A stretch of DNA of 17,012 bases from Candidatus Cellulosilyticum pullistercoris. Lineage in GTDB: Bacteria; Bacillota; Clostridia; Lachnospirales; Cellulosilyticaceae. The notes under the pieces are model-generated. The model had not been told where the DNA came from. It was given only the letters and a program-made list of their open reading frames with translations, and did not search any database. The position numbers and the translations under genes were made by a program. The stretch covers positions 1 to 17,012 of the forward strand of contig JAHLFQ010000007.1 of the NCBI GenBank assembly GCA_018883705.1, in the 5' to 3' direction. Below, piece by piece: positions 1-6,767 of this stretch (position 1 is its first letter; every line of letters starts with the position of its first letter).

Positions 1-38
1 TAATCATAAAAATAGCCGCTACCGTATAAATTATTTTT

Positions 39-1409
39 CTATCTTGCTTCACGTGTCTTTTCCTCCTTTACCTCATTCATACGTGCCTTATACGAAAAAT
101 AGGTAATCAGACCAATCATTCCCATACTTACGACAATAGATGTTCCACCCGCACTCATAAATGGTGTCGTAATGCCTGTAAGTGGAATAATTTTAAGGAC
201 GCCACCCACAATCACAAAAACTTGGATACAAAACAAGCTCGCAATTCCTACAATAACTAAACGGTAAAAAGCATGACTATATCTGAATGCTACTTGAAGA
301 CAAAGTAAAATAATCCCTAGATAGCATAATAGGACAACTATTCCAATTAAATTACCGAACTCTTCACAAACAGCCGCAAAAATATAATCGGATACTGCAA
401 AGGGAATTTTACCTGGATTACCTCTTGTCAGTCCACTACCTAGCCATCCCCAGGTTCCCATAGCAAATAGACCCTGTACTACTTGATAGCCTGTCCCATT
501 AATATCTGCCCAAGGATTTAACCAAGCTTCTACCCTAACACGTACATGGCTAAATAAAAAGTAAGCTATCACGCTGCCACCTGCTCCTGCAAGTACACCG
601 AGTCCAGGTAAAAAGATGCTTTGTGTCGCTACAAGTAGCATGAGTAATGTTGTTAAATAGTACAGTAGTACAGCTCCCAAATCTTTTTGCAGGACCAGAC
701 ACCCTAAGCTTAACAGGGTGACTATTCCTGGGAAAAGCAGCCCTCTATAGCCTTGTTTTCTTCTTTCTCCATCACTTAAAGTAGAAGCTAAGAATAAAAC
801 AAGGGCTATCTTACCAATTTCTGAAGGCTGGAATGAAATGGGGCCAATACTCACCCAGTTGGTTGCACCATAAATGGTATCTCCTGCAACAAAAGGCAAA
901 AACATTGTTAAGCCTAATAATCCTAAATAGATATATTTATTTTGAGGCTTAATAATCACTGAGAAAATAGATGGGAAAATAAGCGCAATTACAGCACCTA
1001 CAATATAAGCGGCTATTTGTTTCATCACAATGGCATGATCTAAACGTTCAAGCATTAAATAACCAATATCCATAATAAAAAACATAAGCTGCCAAAGTAT
1101 TAATTCTTGTTGCCTTCTCATGAGTTTTAATATCGTAAATGAGATAATAAACAAAAGGAGGACAATCACACCATTCATCCCAATGGCCATTCGAATCGCT
1201 TCGTCCGTTTGTTTTCCCATAATAATACTTAATCCAGCAAGATGGAAAAAGTATAAACAAATGGAAAGCAATCTATTCTTTTCTTTACGACTTCCTAACG
1301 AATAGTTTATAAAAGGTTTCATAAAGCTAAATGCTACTACAACAAATAAGATACCAAAGCCCGCAAAAATATACCGACTTAATAAAATCATAATATTAAA
1401 ATATCCCAA
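39..1409 (-). CDS. SEDS family protein (FtsW/RodA/SpoVE), probable peptidoglycan polymerase or cell-cycle protein
   Basis: Polytopic membrane protein of 456 residues, mostly hydrophobic. Family signatures are visible: GATNW (181-185), FQPSE (193-197), KDLG (242-245), SDYIFA (340-345) and LTGITTPFMSAGG (410-422). In RodA, the Trp and Asp matching W185 and D341 are important for lipid II polymerisation, so glycosyltransferase activity in the membrane is likely, normally with a class B penicillin-binding protein. The first 130 residues form an extra hydrophobic region ahead of the usual core, as in long clostridial SEDS proteins. The start is a TTG, chosen because a perfect AAGGAGG lies 8 nt upstream; the next in-frame ATG (codon 7) is badly spaced. 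It follows the U32 gene by 13 nt and its SD overlaps that gene's stop. Any PBP partner would lie beyond position 1. I cannot say which of FtsW, RodA or SpoVE it is. Confidence 0.93.
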   Translation of the reverse strand: MGYFNIMILLSRYIFAGFGILFVVVAFSFMKPFINYSLGSRKEKNRLLSICLYFFHLAGLSIIMGKQTDEAIRMAIGMNGVIVLLLFIISFTILKLMRRQQELILWQLMFFIMDIGYLMLERLDHAIVMKQIAAYIVGAVIALIFPSIFSVIIKPQNKYIYLGLLGLTMFLPFVAGDTIYGATNWVSIGPISFQPSEIGKIALVLFLASTLSDGERRKQGYRGLLFPGIVTLLSLGCLVLQKDLGAVLLYYLTTLLMLLVATQSIFLPGLGVLAGAGGSVIAYFLFSHVRVRVEAWLNPWADINGTGYQVVQGLFAMGTWGWLGSGLTRGNPGKIPFAVSDYIFAAVCEEFGNLIGIVVLLCYLGIILLCLQVAFRYSHAFYRLVIVGIASLFCIQVFVIVGGVLKIIPLTGITTPFMSAGGTSIVVSMGMIGLITYFSYKARMNEVKEEKTREAR

Positions 1410-1417
1410 ATGTTTAA

Positions 1418-1425
1418 CCTCCTTA
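1418..1425 (-). promoter_or_regulatory. Stop/Shine-Dalgarno overlap TAAGGAGG (U32 to SEDS gene)
   Basis: On the minus strand the U32 gene's TAA stop (1423-1425) is the first part of TAAGGAGG, which is the ribosome binding site of the SEDS gene starting with TTG at 1409. The spacing from GGAGG to TTG is 8 nt. Terminating ribosomes would sit on the next SD, so the pair is probably translationally coupled. This site also decides the TTG start. Confidence 0.75.
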
Positions 1426-3744
1426 CAGCACTCCTTTAAAGGTTGTTCCTTTTAAAGCTTTTCTCTCTGTATGGCGTAAATAGTTTTGAAGCACTTCTTC
1501 TGTCTGACTTGCTGTTTCATTTGTAAATTGCAAGCGTAGTGTATAGCCACTAGCTGGAATTTCATTTTTTCTATGTGCTAATGGTTCATAACTCATAATT
1601 TGCATCATACAAGCCTTACAATCCGTCTGGATACGCCAAGAAATTTCTTTACGATCTTCTAACTCAAAATAATGTTTCTCCTTTTTGCCTTTTTGACAAG
1701 AAGGCGTACCTCTTAGTACACATTGCGAAGAAGTCATAACTGGTAGGTGCCCATATACAATCTTTTCTTTATTTCCTGCTAACAAACCAAGCTCCGAAGA
1801 TGATAATTCGACAGAAACAGTGGCACGCTCTACCCCTTTTTCTTGCCATAATGCAAGGGTCTCATTGTTAGTGATATTCATATTGTAATCAATCATTATT
1901 TTTTTATGACATGATTTTAAGAATGCATATTCCCCTATATTTCGTACTAAAAAGCCAGTAAGTGCCGTTTGTTCCCACTTTAAAAGATCTTCTTGGTACG
2001 CTTTGTACATACTTTCTTTCATAATATGAGGCAGAGCTAGATAAAAAGCTTTTCCATGCATGATGCTTTTATCTAAGGCTTCTTCAGCTGCTTCATTGTT
2101 ATAACACCATTCCCAATAAATCGCTTTAATCTCCGGATAGCTTAAAACAACCTCAAGCTGCTCTCTAGTTGTGACATGTGCCGTCCATCCTAACGCATGA
2201 TTTTCCTCTAGTTCCACCTTAGGATAGGCTACTGGTATCTTGTCCACTACTTTCTCTAATAAAGCTTCCTCTAGGTTTAAAGCTGCTGCTCTTCTGATTT
2301 CATTGAGCTTACTGACACCAATATATGCATACTCAGGCCAGCTCATCTCAACCTCTCTAGCAACAAAAGAAGTACTACCTAACTTAGTTAATTGTTTTCT
2401 TGCTTGTTCTAAAGTAACAGGATTGCTCGTCGCTTCTTCTAATACTTCTCCATAAACAGTTACTGTTTTTCCCTGACACGTTAAAGTAAGTTCAATCGGC
2501 TCATGTAACTTTCCAACTACTTTCATTTGAATCGGTAATTTACGGACCGGTTTTAAATAGGTTTGACGCATCTCTTTAAGTAACTGATGATTTTTTGTTA
2601 AATAAACTTCACTCCCCACTTCTACATACTTATCGAATGTACATGTGATATGTGTGCCAGCCTGACAAGCTTTTGTAATCCCTGTTCCAACACTTTCTTT
2701 CCCTAGACGAATAATCTCTAAACCGTCTCCAGGTTTTAAATCATGTGTTAGTTTAATGGTAGCTACCCCTGTTTTAGCTATAAAACGTGTTACTTCACCT
2801 ACTTTTATACCAATATGACGTGGACTGACAGGAGTTAGCATTTTCTTACTGCCTTTTTCATAGTAATAGCCTTTGGAAAATCCTCCACGATTGAAAATGC
2901 CCTTTAAAACATTTAGGTCTTCTTCAAGTACGTTATAAGGCTCATTATTTTCTGCCATATCGATATATTTACGATAAGTCCTAATAACAGAAGCAACATA
3001 TTCTGGTGACTTCATACGTCCTTCTACTTTGAAGGAATGAATCCCAGCTGATAGAAGCTCTGGAATAAATTCAATACTACAAATGTCTTTTAAACTTAAA
3101 AGATAGCTTTCTTTAGCTAATAGCTTACCGTCTTCTTTTAAATTGTAACGCATACGACAGGTTTGAGCACATCTACCGCGGTTTCCACTTCTACCTCCTA
3201 TTAAACTACTCATTAGGCATTGACCTGAATAACTATAGCATAAAGCACCGTGGATAAAAGTCTCAATTTCAATATCACACGTCTTAATAATCTCTTCAAT
3301 TTCCTTAAGTTGCATTTCTCTTGCTAAGACAACTCGTTTAAACCCTAATTCCTTTAAAAACATCACATCTTCAATACTATGTGCTGATATTTGTGTACTT
3401 GCATGAAGTCTTAAATTTGGAAAGTACTTTCTAGCAATATGTGCAATCCCTAAATCTTGAATAATGATCGCATGTACACCAATTTCTTCTAAATATTTTA
3501 AATACTGATATAAACTTTCTGTTTCTTGAGGTTTAATAAGAATATTAACGGTTACATAAACACGTACCCCTCTTAATGTAGCATATTTTACAATCTCTTC
3601 TAGTTCATCTTCTGTAAAGTTATCTGCTGCCTGTCTTGCATTAAAGCCTTTGCCACCAACAAACAGAGCATCTGCTCCATTTTCAATAGCCGCAATTGCA
3701 TTCTCCATTTTACCAACAGGAGCTAGTAGTTCTGCTTTATTCAA
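1423..3744 (-). CDS. Peptidase U32 family protein with DUF3656-type middle region (RlhA-like)
   Basis: A 773-residue protein of the long U32 type. Residues 1-290 form the U32 TIM-barrel region. The family signature E-x-F-x2-G-[SA]-[LIVM]-C-x4-G-x-C is complete at 161-176 (ETFIHGALC...GQC). C169, C176 and C192, plus probably C222, match the four Cys that bind an Fe-S cluster in characterised U32 members such as UbiU. The middle (about 380-500) resembles DUF3656, and a second barrel-like segment with VYGHLPVM and more Cys follows at about 640-710. E. coli RlhA, with similar architecture, hydroxylates 23S rRNA C2501, so RNA modification is more likely than proteolysis, though this is inferred from family. 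The start is TTG with AAGGTG 7 nt upstream. It is the first gene of a two-gene unit with the SEDS protein and has its own promoter and a hairpin leader. Confidence 0.9.
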   Translation of the reverse strand: MNKAELLAPVGKMENAIAAIENGADALFVGGKGFNARQAADNFTEDELEEIVKYATLRGVRVYVTVNILIKPQETESLYQYLKYLEEIGVHAIIIQDLGIAHIARKYFPNLRLHASTQISAHSIEDVMFLKELGFKRVVLAREMQLKEIEEIIKTCDIEIETFIHGALCYSYSGQCLMSSLIGGRSGNRGRCAQTCRMRYNLKEDGKLLAKESYLLSLKDICSIEFIPELLSAGIHSFKVEGRMKSPEYVASVIRTYRKYIDMAENNEPYNVLEEDLNVLKGIFNRGGFSKGYYYEKGSKKMLTPVSPRHIGIKVGEVTRFIAKTGVATIKLTHDLKPGDGLEIIRLGKESVGTGITKACQAGTHITCTFDKYVEVGSEVYLTKNHQLLKEMRQTYLKPVRKLPIQMKVVGKLHEPIELTLTCQGKTVTVYGEVLEEATSNPVTLEQARKQLTKLGSTSFVAREVEMSWPEYAYIGVSKLNEIRRAAALNLEEALLEKVVDKIPVAYPKVELEENHALGWTAHVTTREQLEVVLSYPEIKAIYWEWCYNNEAAEEALDKSIMHGKAFYLALPHIMKESMYKAYQEDLLKWEQTALTGFLVRNIGEYAFLKSCHKKIMIDYNMNITNNETLALWQEKGVERATVSVELSSSELGLLAGNKEKIVYGHLPVMTSSQCVLRGTPSCQKGKKEKHYFELEDRKEISWRIQTDCKACMMQIMSYEPLAHRKNEIPASGYTLRLQFTNETASQTEEVLQNYLRHTERKALKGTTFKGVL

Positions 3745-3771
3745 AATTTTTCACCTTTTTCTTAATAAACT

Positions 3772-3797
3772 AACAGGGGAAGTTACCTTCCCCTGTT
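3772..3797 (-). terminator. Perfect hairpin between ruvB and the U32 gene: weak terminator or leader structure
   Basis: AACAGGGGAAG (3772-3782) and CTTCCCCTGTT (3787-3797) form an 11-bp perfect stem with a 4-nt loop. On the minus strand it is followed by AGTTTATTAAG, only moderately U-rich. It lies 98-90 nt after the ruvB stop and ends 27 nt before the U32 TTG start. It could end ruvAB transcripts, but the candidate U32 promoter at about 3861 lies upstream of it, so U32 transcripts would also contain it. An attenuator or mRNA-stabilising role is therefore possible. Confidence 0.6.
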
Positions 3798-3860
3798 TCT
3801 ATGTTCTTTTTTCCCTCGACGAGTTACTGTACATGCACAACGCACATTTTCTTTCCTCTC

Positions 3861-3889
3861 ATTATAGCATACCCCTATTTAAAATTCTA
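3861..3889 (-). promoter_or_regulatory. Extended -10 promoter for the U32-SEDS operon
   Basis: On the minus strand, TGC-TATAAT (3869-3861) is a perfect -10 with the TGn extension. A -35 at 17 bp would be TAGAAT (3889-3884), a poor match, as is common with extended -10 elements. It begins right at the ruvB stop codon. The predicted start site near 3854 gives a leader of about 110 nt holding the 3772-3797 hairpin. Confidence 0.55.
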
Positions 3890-4882
3890 CAAACTTTTCA
3901 AATCAAATAGCTCATAAGCTTTAGGTGCAAGCATTCTACCTCTTGGTGTACGCTGCATAAAGCCTTGCTGTATCAGATAGGGTTCATAAACATCCTCTAA
4001 TGTATCACGTTCTTCTCCAATAGCCGCCGCTAACGTATCTAATCCGACAGGTCCTCCCTTAAATTGAAGTGCAATGGCTTCAATAATTCGTCTATCAATA
4101 TCATCTAATCCATTACGGTCGATATTTAAAAGTGAAAGTGCACTTGCACATACCGTATCATTAATTTCATTTTCAAATTTAATCAGTGCAATATCTCTTA
4201 CCCTTTTAAGTAATCGATTAGCCACCCTTGGTGTTCCTCTACTACATTTAGCAAGTTCAATTGCAGCCTCTTTAGTGATTGATGTTCCTAATAAATGTGC
4301 TGTTCGCTCAATGATTTGTCCTAGTTCTTCTTTTGTATAATACTCTAATCGTTGAATAATACCAAATCGATCTCTAAGTGGTGAACTAAGCATACCTGCT
4401 CTTGTAGTTGCTCCAATTAAAGTAAACTTAGGAAGCGATAAACGAATAGATTTTGCAGCTGGACCTTTTCCTACAATAATATCAATACAATAATCTTCCA
4501 TGGCTGAATACAGAACTTCCTCAACCTGACGACTCATGCGATGAATTTCATCAATAAACAAAATATCACCATGCTGTAAATTGTTGAGAATAGCTGCAAT
4601 ATCACCTGGTCTTTCAATAGCCGGTCCTGAAGTAATTTTAATTTTAACGCCCATTTCTGAAGCAATTACCCCTGCCATTGTTGTTTTTCCTAATCCCGGT
4701 GGCCCATATAGCAAAACATGATCTAGCGCCTCTCCTCTTAGTTTTGCTGCTTCAATGAAAATTTTAATATTTTCTTTGATGGCACTTTGTCCAATATATT
4801 CATCTAATGTTAGGGGACGTATGCTACTTTCCATTTCATTATCTTCAAGTTGTAAGTCACTTGAAATAATTCGCTTCTCCAT
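3887..4882 (-). CDS. ruvB: Holliday junction branch migration ATPase RuvB
   Basis: A 331-residue AAA+ motor that, as hexameric rings flanking RuvA, drives branch migration of Holliday junctions in recombinational repair. Visible motifs are Walker A GPPGLGKT (60-67), Walker B with DEIH (111-114), sensor 1 region GATTRAG (157-163), and SPLRDRFG (167-174) with the likely arginine finger R170. The C-terminal winged-helix DNA-binding domain (about 255-331) ends in RTPRGR and related conserved sequence. Length is normal for the family. The ATG start has AAGGAGG 8 nt upstream, formed partly from the ruvA stop. It is co-transcribed with ruvA (13-nt gap). No ruvC lies next to the pair, a common arrangement in Bacillota. 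Confidence 0.98.
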   Translation of the reverse strand: MEKRIISSDLQLEDNEMESSIRPLTLDEYIGQSAIKENIKIFIEAAKLRGEALDHVLLYGPPGLGKTTMAGVIASEMGVKIKITSGPAIERPGDIAAILNNLQHGDILFIDEIHRMSRQVEEVLYSAMEDYCIDIIVGKGPAAKSIRLSLPKFTLIGATTRAGMLSSPLRDRFGIIQRLEYYTKEELGQIIERTAHLLGTSITKEAAIELAKCSRGTPRVANRLLKRVRDIALIKFENEINDTVCASALSLLNIDRNGLDDIDRRIIEAIALQFKGGPVGLDTLAAAIGEERDTLEDVYEPYLIQQGFMQRTPRGRMLAPKAYELFDLKSL

Positions 4883-4890
4883 CTTTTAAG

Positions 4891-4898
4891 CCTCCTTA
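4891..4898 (-). promoter_or_regulatory. Stop/Shine-Dalgarno overlap TAAGGAGG (ruvA to ruvB)
   Basis: The ruvA stop TAA (4896-4898) runs into the ruvB ribosome binding site, giving TAAGGAGG on the minus strand, 8 nt from the ruvB ATG. This is the same arrangement as at 1418-1425. It suggests coupled synthesis of the two subunits of one complex. Confidence 0.75.
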
Positions 4899-5489
4899 CA
4901 TACCTAATAAACTAAGTGCTTTTCGAATGAGTTCTTCACTTGTGGAGTGATAGTCATCCACTGCTTCCACTGCTTTTTTAGCTTCTTGATTGCTATACCC
5001 TAATGATTCTAGGGCCTCTATTGCCTCATGTTTAGACTCTGTATTTTTTAATCCTGTTTGAAGTAAACTTAAATCTGGTACATATAGCTTACTCATACTA
5101 TCTTTAAGCTCCAAAATAATACGCTGTGCAGTTTTAGGCCCAATGCCACTCACTTTACTAAGTGCTTTACTATCTTGCTCCATAATGATTTCAATGATCT
5201 CTTGTACACTATAAAGATTAAGTACCTGCATCCCACTTTTAGGCCCAATACCACTTACTCCAATGAGCTTTCTAAAAACTTCCCTATCTTCTTTATAATA
5301 AAAGCCATATAGATCATGGCCATCTTCTTTAATATGTTCATGAATATATAATTTTACAGTTTCCTTCTGACCCATCAATTCACTAATGGTTCTCGTGCTA
5401 CAAAAAACTTCATAGCCGATTCCATAAGCCTCTATAACCACAGTATTTTCGCCAAGTTCGCTAACGTTTCCCTTTAAATAGGTGATCAT
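4896..5489 (-). CDS. ruvA: Holliday junction branch migration complex subunit RuvA
   Basis: A 197-residue protein that binds four-way DNA junctions as a tetramer and recruits RuvB. It has the N-terminal OB-fold (MITYLKGNV...), two helix-hairpin-helix motifs GVSGIGPKSG (77-86) and KVSGIGPKTA (112-121), and the small RuvB-contacting domain III (about 153-197, EAIEALESLGYSNQEA). I place the start at the ATG at 5489: it has AAGGAG 6 nt upstream, gives the family's usual N-terminus and length, and sits about 36 nt from the predicted transcription start. An upstream in-frame ATG at 5516 would add nine residues but has a poor SD and would leave almost no leader. A possible LexA-type operator overlaps the promoter. 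Confidence 0.97.
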   Translation of the reverse strand: MITYLKGNVSELGENTVVIEAYGIGYEVFCSTRTISELMGQKETVKLYIHEHIKEDGHDLYGFYYKEDREVFRKLIGVSGIGPKSGMQVLNLYSVQEIIEIIMEQDSKALSKVSGIGPKTAQRIILELKDSMSKLYVPDLSLLQTGLKNTESKHEAIEALESLGYSNQEAKKAVEAVDDYHSTSEELIRKALSLLGM

Positions 5490-5531
5490 GCTACTCTCCT
5501 TTTCATTACTTTTCATTCTTATCTCTTTTAT

Positions 5532-5559
5532 TTTATACTACGTGTTATAAAAAGGCAAA
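5532..5559 (-). promoter_or_regulatory. Candidate ruvAB promoter
   Basis: On the minus strand, TTTGCC (5559-5554), a 16-bp spacer and TATAAA (5537-5532) form a plausible sigma-A-type promoter, with an A-rich start region near 5525. The -10 matches 5 of 6 consensus bases; the -35 is weak. It supports the internal ruvA start at 5489. Confidence 0.45.
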
Positions 5560-5569
5560 CAAACATTCG
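5556..5569 (-). promoter_or_regulatory. Candidate LexA/DinR (SOS) box at ruvA
   Basis: The minus strand reads CGAAT-GTTT-GTTTG, matching 8 of 10 fixed positions of the Gram-positive SOS box CGAAC-N4-GTTCG. Each half-site differs at one base. It overlaps the candidate -35 of the ruvA promoter, where a repressor would block polymerase. ruvAB is a known LexA target in B. subtilis. The match is imperfect, and such matches occur several times by chance in 17 kb, so position is the main support. Confidence 0.4.
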
Positions 5570-5591
5570 AAACTTATACTAGAAAGTCATT

Positions 5592-5624
5592 GTACGATAG
5601 AAAAGTAAAACTTTCCTATCATAC
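5592..5624 (-). other. 14-bp RNA-strand-specific hairpin upstream of ruvA
   Basis: The arms 5592-5605 and 5611-5624 pair over 14 positions around a 5-nt loop. The two non-Watson-Crick positions become G-U wobbles only in minus-strand RNA, so the minus transcript can form an unbroken stem while the plus transcript cannot. It directly follows the U-tract of the ynzC terminator. It is not followed by its own U-tract, so it is not a second standard terminator. Its role is unknown; it may back up termination or protect a 3' end. Confidence 0.4.
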
Positions 5625-5672
5625 AAAAAAGCGATTCCACCCTTACGCATTTGTAAGTGGTGTATCGCTTTT
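5625..5672 (-). terminator. Terminator of the parE-parC-proB-ynzC operon
   Basis: On the minus strand, AAAAGCGAT pairs with ATCGCTTTT (outer arms 5664-5672 and 5627-5635). The inner helices CCAC/GTGG and TTAC/GTAA are separated by small bulges. A run of six U follows the stem. It starts just after the ynzC stop codon (5676). Confidence 0.8.
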
Positions 5673-5675
5673 CTT

Positions 5676-5906
5676 TTAGTGCATTTTTTTAGGATTTGCT
5701 GGCATATATTTTAAAGGATGTAATTGACCATCTGGTGTTTTTATTTTTGTGTGTTCTAATTGTTTTTTAAAATTCCCTCTAAATACTTCTAAATACTTCT
5801 TACGAAGTGCATCTTGCTTTACTTGCTCTTCAGGTGTTAACCCTTCTGTTTTTTTCTTATGTGCAAGTTCATTAATTTCTTTAATCAGTTGATTCATATC
5901 CATCAT
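5676..5906 (-). CDS. ynzC: YnzC family small protein (DUF896)
   Basis: A 76-residue protein matching the DUF896/YnzC family: the N-terminal helical hairpin MNQLIKEINELAHKKK...LTPEEQVKQDALRKKYLEVFR has the usual INELA and LRxxYL elements. The tail ends in NPKKMH, close to the conserved C-terminal LH of the family. The molecular function is unknown. In B. subtilis ynzC belongs to the LexA-controlled yneA-yneB-ynzC operon, which is of note given ruvAB just downstream and topoisomerase genes upstream. AAAGGA lies 5 nt from the first ATG and 8 nt from the second (5903), so the start may be one codon later. It follows proB by 14 nt and is the last gene of the operon, with a terminator immediately behind it. 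Confidence 0.88.
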   Translation of the reverse strand: MMDMNQLIKEINELAHKKKTEGLTPEEQVKQDALRKKYLEVFRGNFKKQLEHTKIKTPDGQLHPLKYMPANPKKMH

Positions 5907-5920
5907 ATCATTCCTTTCTA

Positions 5921-6715
5921 TTATGCCTTAAACCATGTCCCAATAGCTTCACCACGTACGATATCTCTTAATACCTCAATATGCTCACCTGATGCAACTA
6001 CTGTCTGAGTGCCACATGCTTTGGCAATTTCTGCTGCTAGAATCTTAGTAATCATACCACCTGTACCTAGTCTAGAACCAGCTCCTCCTGCAAGGGATTT
6101 TACCTCTGGTGTAATCTCATCAATCTCCTGAATCAGTACAGCTTCACTATTTTCTTTTGGGTTACTTGTATAAAGTCCATCAATGTCTGTAAGAAGTACT
6201 AATAGGTCTGCTCCAACAAGTTCAGCCACTGTAGCAGATAGCGTATCATTATCTCCAAAACGATACCCTTCAATCTGAGCTGTTGAAATACAGTCATTTT
6301 CATTGATAATAGGAATAACGCCTAGCTCCATTAACGTTTCAAAAGTATTTTTAGCATTATTTTTTTTAATGCTATCCTCCATAACATCTTTTGTTAATAA
6401 TATTTGAGCAATGACTTGATTATATTCATCAAAAAACTTTTGGTACATTTTCATTAATATAGCTTGTCCAATAGCTGCAGTTGCTTGTCTTAGAGGTAAA
6501 TCCTCTGGACGTTTATTACGCCCTATACGCTGCATGCCTGCACCAATAGCACCTGAAGAAACTAAAATAATTTCTTTACCAGAGTTATTAAGGTCTGTTA
6601 AAACCCTTGCTAATTTCTCCATTTTATCTAAATCCACTTTACCATTCTCATGTGTTAAAGATGATGTTCCTATCTTAACAACAATACGTTTTGCTGCTTC
6701 TATTGTACTTCTCAT
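5921..6715 (-). CDS. proB: Glutamate 5-kinase, short form without PUA domain
   Basis: A 264-residue amino-acid kinase that phosphorylates L-glutamate with ATP, the first step of proline synthesis. Motifs are VVKIGTSSL (12-20, phosphate-binding), VSSGAIGAG (52-60), NENDCIS (138-144), FGDNDTLSA (153-161), LLTDIDGLYT (184-193) and GTGGMITK (227-234). It ends right after the kinase domain. The C-terminal PUA domain of the roughly 365-residue E. coli and B. subtilis enzymes is absent, as in other short-form Clostridia enzymes. I chose the ATG at 6715, with a GAGGGGGG SD-like run about 10 nt upstream. A TTG at 6751 would extend it by 12 residues but lacks any SD. It follows parC by 52 nt. No proA or proC is adjacent, so the rest of the pathway must be elsewhere. 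Confidence 0.94.
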   Translation of the reverse strand: MRSTIEAAKRIVVKIGTSSLTHENGKVDLDKMEKLARVLTDLNNSGKEIILVSSGAIGAGMQRIGRNKRPEDLPLRQATAAIGQAILMKMYQKFFDEYNQVIAQILLTKDVMEDSIKKNNAKNTFETLMELGVIPIINENDCISTAQIEGYRFGDNDTLSATVAELVGADLLVLLTDIDGLYTSNPKENSEAVLIQEIDEITPEVKSLAGGAGSRLGTGGMITKILAAEIAKACGTQTVVASGEHIEVLRDIVRGEAIGTWFKA

Positions 6716-6767
6716 TTGGCCTAAGCCCCCCTCTAAAATAGTAAAATCCAAAAACTGCTTTACTTTC

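Noticed and set aside
1..38. ATG at position 7 (minus strand) as the start of the next gene, perhaps a penicillin-binding protein
   Set aside because: Only two full codons are in the window and the upstream GGTAGCGG is a poor SD. A PBP is expected from the usual gene order but nothing here shows it.
3824..3847. Seven-codon leader peptide (MCVVHVQ) preceded by GAGAGG upstream of the U32 gene
   Set aside because: The SD-like GAGAGG lies between the -10 and the predicted start site, so it would not be in the U32 transcript. The peptide has no repeated regulatory codons.
5490..5516. Nine-residue N-terminal extension of RuvA
   Set aside because: The ATG at 5489 has the better SD and matches the family N-terminus. 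The predicted transcript start leaves almost no leader for 5516.
6716..6751. Twelve-residue N-terminal extension of ProB from a TTG
   Set aside because: No SD lies before the TTG, and the ATG at 6715 gives the usual short-ProB length.
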